DNA of 64,000 nucleotides from Noviherbaspirillum sedimenti (lineage in GTDB: Bacteria > Pseudomonadota > Gammaproteobacteria > Burkholderiales > Burkholderiaceae_D), in the NCBI RefSeq assembly GCF_003590835.1, contig NZ_QYUQ01000002.1:3906001-3970000 (forward strand). The letters are read 5' to 3'. The position numbers and the translations under genes are program-made. The notes beneath the pieces were generated by a model that was given only the letters and a program-made list of their open reading frames with translations, made no database searches and was not told the DNA's origin. Of the stretch, positions 1-8,700 are shown one piece after another (positions within the stretch are counted from its first letter, which is position 1; each line of letters begins with the position of its first letter).

Positions 1-2
1 GG

Positions 3-314
3 GCCCATCCCGACGACGTTTATCATATGAAGCGCACGGCCGATCGTTTGTTCGGGTCGGACTATACATGGTCGGTTCTAGGCGCCGGGAAAAACCAGAT
101 GACTGTGGCAGCGATCGCTGCGGCGATGGGTGGCAATGTGCGTGTCGGTCTTGAGGACTCGCTGTGGGCGGGGCCGGGCAAACTCGCCGCGACGAACGCC
201 GAACAAGTCCGCATCGTGCGCAAGATCATCGAGGGGCTGGGGCTTGAAGTCGCGACCCCGGACGAAGCGCGCGAGATTCTGGCGCTCAAGGGCGGGGACA
301 AGGTCGACTTTTGA
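3..314 (+). CDS. BKACE-family beta-keto acid cleavage enzyme, C-terminal part (window edge)
   Basis: The reading frame is open from the window edge and ends at 314; the first in-frame ATG (27) is internal. The last ~100 residues match the end of the 3-keto-5-aminohexanoate cleavage enzyme family (BKACE, formerly DUF849). That family is made of zinc TIM-barrel enzymes that join a beta-keto acid with acetyl-CoA to give acetoacetate and a new CoA ester. Visible family signatures are GGNVRVGLEDSLW near the barrel end, then NAEQVRIVRKI and a VATPDEAREIL tail. The N-terminal two thirds, with the metal ligands, lie outside the window, so the substrate cannot be judged. The next gene is a thiolase, which fits acetoacetyl/acyl-CoA handling. 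Confidence 0.8.
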   Translation, partial: AHPDDVYHMKRTADRLFGSDYTWSVLGAGKNQMTVAAIAAAMGGNVRVGLEDSLWAGPGKLAATNAEQVRIVRKIIEGLGLEVATPDEAREILALKGGDKVDF

Positions 315-415
315 TGCCCTCCGCCGGCAGCGGCTGAGTGGTAGCGGGAATTACCTTGACGTGTTCCCGCTCCTGCGCCGGCGGCTGCCGCAACATCTCC
401 GGCGGACAACCGGAT

Positions 416-487
416 TTGAAAGGATAGAACGATGAGCGTCAGCATTACAACCGAACTTGAAAGGATAAAACGATGAGCGTCAGCATT
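416..487 (+). repeat. Tandem copy of ribosome-binding site and start codon
   Basis: A 31-base segment holding AAGGATA, an ATG and the first five thiolase codons occurs at 416-446 and again at 457-487, with one difference (tagaac versus taaaac). The first ATG (432) opens a 14-codon frame reading MSVSITTELERIKR whose TGA (474-476) overlaps the ATG of the thiolase (473). The upstream copy therefore makes a short leader peptide translationally coupled to the gene. It is a direct duplication of 41-base period; whether it alters expression is unknown. Confidence 0.8.
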
Positions 488-1638
488 GTCGGATGGGCAC
501 ACACGCCGTTCGGGAAGCATGATACCGAAACTGTCGAGAGCCTGATCGTGCGTGTCGTACGCGAAGCACTTGAACACGCGGGCCTCTCCGCGAAAGAGGT
601 GGACGAGGTGTATCTGGGTCATTTCAACGCGGGCTTTTCGCGGCAGAACTTTACCGCGTCGCTGGTCTTCCAAGCCGATGATGGTTTCCGCTTCAAGCCG
701 GCGACACGGGTCGAGAACGCTTGTGCGACGGGCTCGGCCGCTGTCCACCAAGGCATCAAGTCGATCGAGTCGGGGCGCGCCCGTACAGTGCTCGTGGTTG
801 GCGTGGAGCAGATGAGCACGACGCCCGCCGAAGAGATCGGCCTGAACCTGTTGAAGGCCTCGTATCTCCCCGAGGACGGTGATACACCAATGGGTTTTGC
901 CGGCGTATTCGGAAAGATCGCGGATCGCTATTTTCAGCGGCACGGCGATCAGTCCGATGCGCTCGCCATGATCGCCGCAAAGAACCATCGCAACGGCGTC
1001 GGCAATCCCTATGCGCAAATGCGCAAGGATCTCGGCTACGAGTTCTGCCGTACTGAAAGCCCGAAAAATCCGTTAGTTGCGGGGCCGTTGAAACGGACCG
1101 ACTGCTCTCTGGTATCCGACGGCGCAGCGGCGATCATTCTGATGGAATCCGACGCCGCGAAAGACATGCCACGCGCCGTCGCGTTTCGCGCAGCTGCGCA
1201 CGTGCAGGATTTTCTGCCAATGTCGAAGCGCGATATCGTCCGCTTCGACGGTTGTTCGGAGGCTTGGCGACAGGCTCTCTCCACTGCAGGTTTGCAGCTC
1301 GACGATCTTTCTTTCGTTGAGACCCACGATTGCTTCACGGTCGCCGAACTGATCGAATATGAGGCCATGGGGCTGACACCCGCTGGAAAAGGGGCAATCG
1401 CGATCAAGGAAGGCTGGACGCAGCCGGATGGCCGCCTTCCTGTTAACCCCTCGGGGGGCTGAAGGCCAAAGGTCATCCGATCGGAGCGACCGGCGTCTCG
1501 ATGCATGTGTTGACCGCCATGCAGCTTTGTGGCGAGGCCGGGCAGATCCAGGTGAGGGACGCGGTCCTTGGCGGCATTTTCAACATGGGCGGCGCCGCGG
1601 TCGCAAATTACGTCAGTATTCTCGAACGACATAAGTAG
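473..1638 (+). pseudogene. Thiolase (acetyl-CoA acetyltransferase type), single-base frameshift near the 3' end
   Basis: The first frame runs 473-1462 and gives 329 residues. The remaining C-terminal motif continues in the next frame to 1638 (KAKGHPIGATGVS and the final ~50 residues). The break is in the codons for NPSGGLKAKG, where the run TC-GGGGGG-C is one G short of an open frame. Catalytic features are otherwise present: nucleophile Cys84 in ENACATG, His285 in the HDCF motif, and the GHP motif after the shift. It resembles the SCP-x/DitF-like thiolase branch acting in beta-oxidation-like degradation of larger acyl-CoAs. As written the product lacks the GHP active-site loop. A homopolymer sequencing error is a real alternative. 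Confidence 0.82.
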
Positions 1639-1646
1639 GAATCCAC

Positions 1647-2789
1647 ATGACAAAGAAAATCCGCATTGGCATTGTCGGGCTTCAGCCCGAACTTAGTTGG
1701 GCCGCACGCGCGCATTTACCGGCGCTGCAGTCACTGTCGGATATTTACGAAATCGTCGGTGTTGCGAATACGAGCCAAGCGAGCGCTAATGCCGCCGCGC
1801 GGGCCTGCGGCATTCCGATTGCATTCGAAAATATCGCGGCGATGGCCGCGTCCCCCGATATTGATGTGATAGCGGTTACGGTCCGAGTGCCATTCCATCT
1901 GGAACTGGTGCGCGCCGCCGTCACCGGGGGCAAACATATCTATTGCGAATGGCCAATCGGAAACGGCCTCACGGAAGCCGTGGAAATGGCGGACATGGTC
2001 CGCAAGGCCGGAGTGCTGGGTGTTTCCGGAACACAGGCCCGCGTAGCGTCTGAAGTTCTCTATCTGCGCCAACTCATTGCCGATGGCTATGTCGGCAAGG
2101 TGCTTTCCTCGACGATCACTGCGTGGGGCCGAAGCTGGGGCGCCGAGCATGATGATGTGCAGAGCCGTGGTTATCTGCTCGAACGCAAGAATGGCGCGAA
2201 CATGCTGACTATTCCGATGGGGCACACGCTGGCAGCCGTTCGCGAAGTGTTGGGAGATTTTTCCGAGATCGCCACGATCGTCGACAACCGCCGGGGAGTC
2301 ATTCGCGTGCCCGAAACCGGCGAGATGGTGCCCTTCGACGCGCCGGATCAGGTCGTTGTCTGTGGACGGATCGGCGACGGTGCGCCGATTTCGATGCACT
2401 ATCGGGGTGGCATGCCGCGCGGCAAGGTCGGACTCGTGTGGGAAATCAACGGAACCGAAGGCGATCTGCGCGTAACCGGCCTACACGGCGGTTCGCAGCA
2501 GGTGAAGCTGTCACTGGAAGGCGGCCGCGGGGATGACCGGACAGCGATGGAGCCGATCACGCTGCCCGAAAGCTATACCACCGGCAATTGGCCGGACAAC
2601 GTGAACCCTGGCAACGTCGCCCGGCTTTACGCGCGGATGGCGCACGACCTGCGCAACGGCACCCGGACGGCCCCGACCTTCGATGATGGGGTGGAGTTAC
2701 ACCGCGTGATCGACGCAATCGAGAGAGCTTCGGAAACCGGGAAATGGGTCCGCGTGAATGCACCCAATCGCCCGCTGCCGACGCCGTAG
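1647..2789 (+). CDS. Gfo/Idh/MocA family protein, Gal80-like branch
   Basis: 380 residues starting 8 bases after the thiolase frame, preceded by TAGGAATCC. The N-terminal Rossmann domain begins with RIGIVGLQPELSW, followed by the C-terminal alpha/beta domain of the Gfo/Idh/MocA family (NAD(P)-dependent sugar or cyclic polyol dehydrogenases). At the position of the usual EKP motif the sequence reads CEWPIG (Glu101-Trp102-Pro103), so the lysine normally contributing to catalysis is a tryptophan. This EWP form is known from Gal80-type relatives, some of which bind nucleotide without dehydrogenase activity. Oxidoreductase function is therefore uncertain. It lies in an apparent operon with the thiolase and the following SDR. 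Confidence 0.8.
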   Translation: MTKKIRIGIVGLQPELSWAARAHLPALQSLSDIYEIVGVANTSQASANAAARACGIPIAFENIAAMAASPDIDVIAVTVRVPFHLELVRAAVTGGKHIYCEWPIGNGLTEAVEMADMVRKAGVLGVSGTQARVASEVLYLRQLIADGYVGKVLSSTITAWGRSWGAEHDDVQSRGYLLERKNGANMLTIPMGHTLAAVREVLGDFSEIATIVDNRRGVIRVPETGEMVPFDAPDQVVVCGRIGDGAPISMHYRGGMPRGKVGLVWEINGTEGDLRVTGLHGGSQQVKLSLEGGRGDDRTAMEPITLPESYTTGNWPDNVNPGNVARLYARMAHDLRNGTRTAPTFDDGVELHRVIDAIERASETGKWVRVNAPNRPLPTP

Positions 2790-2882
2790 AGTTACAGCGA
2801 GCAATGTTTCAAGTGGTGGCGCCTTGCGGGGAGGCTGCTGCAATCTTCGTGCACTGCGCGACCCAATAATTAGGGAGAGGCC

Positions 2883-3623
2883 ATGTTTGATTTCTCGGGC
2901 AAGACGGCGTTGATAACTGGCGCGGCCAGCGGTATTGGCAAGGCGACAGCGGAATATTTCTTTGGTTGTGGCGCGAATGTGGTTCTCGCCGATATCAACG
3001 AGGGCGCGGCACGCGTCGTCGCAGAAGCGCTCGATCCGTCCGGTGAGCGCGTCTCCGCGTTCAGATACGACGCGGGCGCTTCGGTCAGCGCTGCGGAGGT
3101 AGTTGCCCATGCGGTCGAACGGCACAGCGGGATTGATCACCTCGTTTCCTGTGCCGGTATTTATGATCAGCAGATCACGGCGGAGATGACCGACGAAGCT
3201 TGGCGGCGCACCATCGCCATCAACCTCGACGGAGTATTTTTCCTGGTGCGCAGCGCGATCCCGGTGTTGCGGGACAACGGGGCGATCGTGACGCTGGCCT
3301 CAGTGGCGGCGCATGTTGGCGGGACGGGAGGTCATGCTCATTATGGGGCGTCGAAGGGGGGCGTGCTCGCCCTCACGCGAGGTCTTGCGAAAGACCTCGC
3401 GCCACGCATCAGGGTGAACTGCGTCTCGCCCGGTCTGATTGAAACCCCAATGACGGGTGGGTTGATCGGCCGAATGGGCGAAGACATCCTTAAGCAGATC
3501 CTCTTGCGGCGCTACGGCAAACCGTCCGAGATTGCCAGCGTGATCGCTTTTCTCTGCAGCGACGCCGCGAGCTTCGTGACCGGAGAAACGATTATCGTAT
3601 CGGGCGGCGCTTATATGGGCTAA
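2883..3623 (+). CDS. Short-chain dehydrogenase/reductase
   Basis: 246 residues, classical SDR. The cofactor loop TGAASGIG lies at residues 12-19, NAG-equivalent SCAG near 89-92, catalytic Ser140 and the YxxxK pair Tyr154/Lys158, and PG near 190. Start chosen at 2883 because GGGAGAGGCC precedes it by a few bases. An Asp in VVLADIN (strand 2 end) suggests NAD(H) rather than NADP(H). It probably oxidises a hydroxyl group of a pathway intermediate. It is the last gene of the first plus-strand cluster. Confidence 0.88.
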   Translation: MFDFSGKTALITGAASGIGKATAEYFFGCGANVVLADINEGAARVVAEALDPSGERVSAFRYDAGASVSAAEVVAHAVERHSGIDHLVSCAGIYDQQITAEMTDEAWRRTIAINLDGVFFLVRSAIPVLRDNGAIVTLASVAAHVGGTGGHAHYGASKGGVLALTRGLAKDLAPRIRVNCVSPGLIETPMTGGLIGRMGEDILKQILLRRYGKPSEIASVIAFLCSDAASFVTGETIIVSGGAYMG

Positions 3624-4174
3624 GTTCTCGGGCAGCGTTGTAGCCAAATGAGATGGGGAACCGCTTCGACGATCCCCTGCGCCACCCGATTTCGTCGCTT
3701 TCCTCGTGGCAGGCCTGCCAGCGGAGTGATTCACGGGTAGTCGCCGTCGCGATCTGCGAATGCTTCTCCTGACCATGCGGTAGATGCTCAGGATTAATGC
3801 AGTGGCGAGCGTTGGACATACCCACCTGCTGGCGAAGCTGGTCGAATGCCTGAACCGAACCGGGTGGATCGAACGCTTGTGCCCGCACCGCACCACCAGC
3901 GACTGGAGCTTCGACTTGAAAACGGAATGGGTGTGGCCGGCGGCATGGGCGAACTTGCACACCAGACGCCGCACACAGGTATTGCCTTTACACACCCGGC
4001 CGGATTTGCGTGTGCGGGCCGATTCCTTTTTGCCAGGGCGGACGCTCCACTAGGGCGCCAGGCGGTCGACACCGCCGAAAGCCGCCGTGCCAGCGCCGAT
4101 TTCCACAAGCAGCGTGGCCGCGCCGCACAAATGGCCCCCGGGCACGGTTTGCAGTAACGTCAACGCATTGGACG
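3624..4174. other. Gene-poor stretch between convergent clusters
   Basis: About 550 bases separate the SDR (+) from the amidohydrolase (-). Several frames of 80-120 codons are open on both strands, but none has a recognisable domain or convincing ribosome-binding site, and they overlap each other. The composition is as GC-rich as the flanks. It may hold decayed coding sequence; nothing firm can be assigned. Confidence 0.5.
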
Positions 4175-5227
4175 TTATATGCGATAGATACGTCGCGCAT
4201 TATCTGAAAATACGGCTCTCTGATCTCTGTCAGAGAGATCAGAGAGCATCTTTTTGTATGCATTTAATAGTATGGGATAAGACCCAACTACTTTGTCTAC
4301 CGGGTAGTTGCTTCCGAAGATGCAGCGCTCAGGGCCGAACGTTTCCACACATATCTTCACATAGCGAGATGAGGCTGCAACGATATCATCGGACGTCGCA
4401 TTTCGTCCATCGACCCCGAGCCCGAATCCCAATCGTGTTACGCCCACCCCACTGAGTTTGATATGCACGTTGGGATGTTCGGCGATCGCTCGAAGTCCAG
4501 CTGACCATTCCTTGAACACCTCATCCCGCATGCTGGCGTAGCGCCCCACACCGAGAGGCCCGCCCAAGTGATTCAAAACGATGTTGAGTTCAGGGCAGTG
4601 GGCTGCCCCCCGACATAGATCACGCAATTGCGTATGGAATCCCCAGGTCTCGAGAATCAGTCCGAGATCTTGCAGCCATTGCGTTCCCTCCAGAAAGGCT
4701 GCCTGTGTAACAATGTTCTCTGATGGGAAGCCGGCGCGTTTTCCGTAACCTGCAACCGGATCGGAATCCCAGGCTATCCGCGCGCGGATGCCTCGGAATC
4801 GCTCTTTTCCAGCCTGCAAGTGCGATTCAAGTATCGGCCTCACCGCTTCTCCAAGCAGCAGATTAGCGCTTCCAACAATGCCGGATGCGAAATCGTGGGT
4901 CGCACCGCGCGCCAACTTTAGCTGCCGCATAACGTATTCGGTTTCCCCAACCGGGCGATAGTGGGCATTAGCGTTGTCAGAGTAACCCATGTCGCATTCG
5001 ACATAGATGCTCGCCTCAACCTTGTGGCCCGCGCTCACGTCGCGAAGATATTCAGGCGCAAAATAGTCAAAGCCTGTCATGTTCCAAACATGGAAATGTG
5101 CATCGACTACCGGCAGATCCGGTCGAACTATCTGTTCGGCTTCGACCGCCACGGAATCGGCAGAAGTCGTCGTGTGAAATTTCAAGGTCTTTTCCCCCGG
5201 TGAATTCGCTTCCATATCGAAATCCAT
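4175..5227 (-). CDS. Amidohydrolase-2 family metal-dependent hydrolase
   Basis: 350 residues, a TIM-barrel metallohydrolase. The metal-binding HxH motif is in VDAHFHVWN near residue 45, and NHLGGP and a late SNYPVD segment are typical of the amidohydrolase_2 family. Members hydrolyse lactones (2-pyrone-4,6-dicarboxylate lactonase type) or decarboxylate aromatic acids. The start at 5227 gives an ~40-residue extension before the barrel; an internal ATG at 5215 is equally possible. Upstream (minus direction) lies a broken TRAP receptor gene, so it was probably co-transcribed with an uptake gene. The substrate cannot be deduced. Confidence 0.82.
   Translation of the reverse strand: MDFDMEANSPGEKTLKFHTTTSADSVAVEAEQIVRPDLPVVDAHFHVWNMTGFDYFAPEYLRDVSAGHKVEASIYVECDMGYSDNANAHYRPVGETEYVMRQLKLARGATHDFASGIVGSANLLLGEAVRPILESHLQAGKERFRGIRARIAWDSDPVAGYGKRAGFPSENIVTQAAFLEGTQWLQDLGLILETWGFHTQLRDLCRGAAHCPELNIVLNHLGGPLGVGRYASMRDEVFKEWSAGLRAIAEHPNVHIKLSGVGVTRLGFGLGVDGRNATSDDIVAASSRYVKICVETFGPERCIFGSNYPVDKVVGSYPILLNAYKKMLSDLSDRDQRAVFSDNARRIYRI
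4215..4247 (+). terminator. Perfect 14-bp hairpin followed by T-run, inside the 3' end of the amidohydrolase gene
   Basis: Arms GCTCTCTGATCTCT (4215-4228) and its complement (4234-4247) flank a 5-base loop, followed on the plus strand by ATCTTTTT. This has the shape of an intrinsic terminator for transcription arriving from the SDR side. It lies within the last ~25 codons of the opposing amidohydrolase gene, where it encodes LSDLSDRDQ. Rightward transcripts would stop here before running antisense through the opposing gene. Confidence 0.55.
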
Positions 5228-5463
5228 TTGTCTTGCAAAATAACGGTGACTGGATTTGCCGAGCGTACGATAAATTTCTGATAACCCAATCGTCCATTTA
5301 CCTGTCCTATCGGCAGGTATATTGTCGGAGGATTGGCATCCGCACGAAACGCGACTTTGCAGGGCTGAAAGCGCGACGATCGGGTTGTCAGATATTTATC
5401 GTACGCGCAGTCGCTCAGCCCCGGCGAACCGTTCGGAACGGCGAGATGCTCTGCACGTCTTAC

Positions 5464-6470
5464 CTAGCAACGGCCTAAATATTCCTCATAAGCCTTCCGT
5501 GCAGGCAGGCCGCGTGCGGCGAGCTTGGAGACATACTCCGCTCTAGCAGCCTTCAATCGCTCCGCGATTTCGCCACGAGCGTTATCGGAGAAATTGAACA
5601 TAGTTAGCCGGCCGCTACCAGTTCCACCTTCAGTTCCTCCGCCCACTTGTCGGCCCACTGGGCAAGCTCAGCCTCAATTTTCAATCCACAATCTGACATG
5701 GTTTTCTGATTTTCAGGCGAAAGCCCGTCCCAGATGCCGCGATCAATTACCCAAACACCGGCCGCTCCGCCGAAGCTGCCATTGGCGTTTATAGCCTTGG
5801 ACACCTCTTGAAAATGGTACGGCTTTACGGCTGCAAGCGACTGCATCGCCCCGTCGACCGTTCCATTTTGCAGGCCCATATAGGCGTCAACAGTGGACAT
5901 CTCTACCGGAATGGCTCCTAGTGCTTTCGTAGTGACTAGAATAGACTCGCCACCTGCGCTTATTTTCTTGCCCTTTATTTTTTCAAGCTGATCCATTGGG
6001 CCGGACCTGGAAACTAATTGGTATGCCGGAAACATATTTATCAGAAGAGGTACCACCCTATTTGCAGCGTATTCTTTCGCAAGCGGCCCGCCGCTGCGCA
6101 AGACCTTTCTGTATGCATTCGTCATTTGAACCACGGTGTCTCCCATGTCTGGCAACGTCGGAATCCCGTTGAGCGGCAGTTTGGCGCTCTCAGTGACAAT
6201 GACGATATACGATATCTGAGCCAGCTTATTATTTACCGCGCTGAGCGACTGATTGAATTTCGCGAGCTGACCGGAAGGGTAGTAAGTGAAATCGATTTGA
6301 TTCTTCGTTGCTTGCTTTACGCATGCCATGAAAGGCTCTGCCCCATGAGTTGATCCCCAGTGTTTAGGTTGAAGAGCCGTGGATACTGTGAATGTCTCAG
6401 CCCAAGTCACTGCCGGGCACAGAATTGCTGCAATCGCGAGAAGGTTTTTCGGCAGAATTTTACAGATCAT
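5464..6470 (-). pseudogene. dctP: TRAP transporter substrate-binding protein (DctP family), frameshifted near the C-terminus
   Basis: Reading from ATG 6470 (AGGAGA about 10 bases upstream) the protein has a signal peptide ending at VTWAETF and matches the intact receptor at 38.5 kb throughout (KHWGSTHGAEPF, DFTYYPSGQLAKF). The frame stops at 5604 after VELVAAG. The expected ~50-residue tail (FNFSDNA, AARAEYVSKL, GLPARKAYEEYL) continues in another frame down to 5464. One missing base between GGCCGG and CTAACT explains this. No dctQ/dctM genes adjoin it, so it is an orphan receptor next to the amidohydrolase. The start avoids a 29-residue non-signal extension. A single-base assembly error would restore an intact ~335-residue gene. 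Confidence 0.82.
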
Positions 6471-6906
6471 GTCTTTTCGTCTCCTTGGTTGTTGCCCCTG
6501 CAACGGTGCTGCTTGGTTGCGTCGGTAGCCGCACCCTGGGCCGCAGCGAATAAGCACGTCCGACTCGTGCGGTCAAAAGATTTGGCGATTGCATTATGGT
6601 TTTGTACGGCTCGCGTTGTAAATAGGTCAGACCATAACGAATGTTGAGGGTAATTGTGCCGCGGTCGATACATCTCGTCTGCCGATCGCCCCGGAAACAT
6701 AGCCTTTCTTTTTCGCCGAACCGGAGTAGCGCCGCAGCTCGGGCTCCCTGGCAGAGACGAAGGCCTCTTGCTTTCTATTCAGACTCAGAGGTCATCGGAA
6801 CGGGAGCACGACAATTGGATGCATCGATCGTTCATTGATCTTTCAGAGATTCTTATTTTTTTGGCCACGTAGCCACGAGATATTCCTCGCCGGTCCGAAA
6901 GTTTAG
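6471..6906. other. Intergenic region upstream of the TRAP receptor and NIPSNAP operons
   Basis: No convincing gene. The region holds the regulatory palindrome at 6625 and sequence homologous (inverted) to the upstream part of the third NIPSNAP copy at ~36.1-36.2 kb, notably around 6820-6905. Short open frames on both strands lack domains. Confidence 0.6.
6624..6634 (-). promoter_or_regulatory. GGTCAGACC palindrome upstream of the TRAP receptor gene
   Basis: AGGTCAGACCA is a near-perfect FadR/GntR-type palindrome, ~155 bases upstream of the receptor start (minus strand). A -10-like CGTTAT immediately precedes it on the minus strand, but the corresponding -35 (GCGGCA) is weak. Part of the family of sites listed under 6907, 17681, 18119, 23620, 24067, 27307, 35355, 36065 and 38292. 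Confidence 0.5.
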
Positions 6907-6946
6907 TTGACTTCACTTCATTCAACAGATATTATTTGGTCGGACC
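6907..6946 (+). promoter_or_regulatory. Sigma-70 promoter with GGTCGGACC operator over the start site
   Basis: TTGACT (6907-6912), a 17-base spacer, TATTAT (6930-6935), then TTGGTCGGACC (6936-6946). The palindrome covers the expected +1, the position of a classical repressor site. It precedes the NIPSNAP gene at 7034 by about 90 bases and probably drives 7034-12179. The third NIPSNAP copy has the same arrangement (36065-36104, minus), with different bases in the spacer but preserved motifs. FadR-subfamily GntR regulators bind TGGTNNNACCA-type sites; the assignment to the regulator at 32770 is inference. Confidence 0.75.
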
Positions 6947-7033
6947 TTAAAAAATTTTGTGCCGCATGATCTTTTATTTGGGGTGTTTTCCAGCGGGAGC
7001 GTGCGGCGATTTTCAGTATTGGGAGGAGGAAGA

Positions 7034-7360
7034 ATGATCTTGGAAATGTGTGTTTATCGCTGCGCAGCCGGGCGGCTGCCGGTGCTACTCAAACGCTTTG
7101 AGACTGCGACGTTGCCGCTGTTCGAGAAGCATGGATTCAAGTCGCACGGTTTTTTCACGACCGTGATTGGGGCGTCGCATCAGGAGTTGACGTACATGCT
7201 TCGGTGGGAATCGCTCGCCGAAAGGGAAGGCTGCTGGAGAACCTTCCACGCGGACCCCGAATGGATCGCGGCGCGTACGGCGAGCGAAGAGGACGGGTTC
7301 ATTGTGGTGAACGCATCCAACCAGATTCTGCAGCCGACAGCCTTTTCGCCGTTGCGGTGA
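7034..7360 (+). CDS. NIPSNAP family protein, copy 1
   Basis: 108 residues starting at ATG 7034 behind GGGAGGAGGAAGA; a longer frame from 6959 lacks a ribosome site. The protein has the ferredoxin-like NIPSNAP fold: EMCVYRCAAGRLP at the start, FEKHGF in the middle, ADPEWIAART and a final QPTAFSPLR. Function of bacterial NIPSNAP proteins is not established; they often accompany degradation gene clusters as small dimeric alpha-beta barrel proteins. It is nearly identical to the copy at 35632-35958 and a distant paralogue of 21304-21630. It is the first gene of a plus-strand operon headed by an operator-bearing promoter. Confidence 0.85.
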   Translation: MILEMCVYRCAAGRLPVLLKRFETATLPLFEKHGFKSHGFFTTVIGASHQELTYMLRWESLAEREGCWRTFHADPEWIAARTASEEDGFIVVNASNQILQPTAFSPLR

Positions 7361-7459
7361 CTGCCTTGGGGATTGCCGGAACGGCCGTCCAGATGCCACA
7401 TGCAGCACAGACTTGAACGCTGCTTTTCGGGATGGGTCAGTCGGCCGCCTCGCCACTAA

Positions 7460-8482
<1,023 letters not shown>

Positions 8483-8574
8483 ACAGAATTTTCAATGGAC
8501 CGCCCATCTATCTTGGGAAACCGCGGACACGCAGTCGCGTCGCTCGCGTAAGTGGTGAAAGAGGAGAAACAGCA

Positions 8575-8700
8575 ATGCTGCCATCAAAATTAGGCACCGT
8601 AATAGGCCCGAGCGAGGGCACTGAAGGCGCCTCGACTGCCAAGAGCGGACCAGCGGTTCCGCTGCGTATGACATTCGGCTTGTCCAGGGGGAGTAAGTAA
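8575..8700 (+). CDS. 41-codon ORF translationally coupled to the CoA-transferase
   Basis: ATG 8575 sits behind an excellent ribosome site (GAGGAGAAACAGC) and the frame ends in TAA 8698-8700, overlapping the CoA-transferase ATG at 8700 as TAATG. The peptide starts MLPSKLGTVIGPSEG and ends LSRGSK. It has no membrane segment or known domain. The GTVIGPSE piece faintly recalls the N-terminus of MaoC-like hydratases, so it could be a gene remnant. Either way its start and stop position make it a likely coupling leader for the next gene. Confidence 0.5.
   Translation: MLPSKLGTVIGPSEGTEGASTAKSGPAVPLRMTFGLSRGSK

Noticed and set aside
62..1018. 318-codon minus frame opposite the thiolase
   Set aside because: No domain or ribosome site; it is antisense to the conserved thiolase frame.
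5299..5319. Imperfect palindrome TACCTG...CAGGTA before the amidohydrolase
   Set aside because: Possible operator, but a single occurrence with no matching promoter geometry; too weak to annotate.
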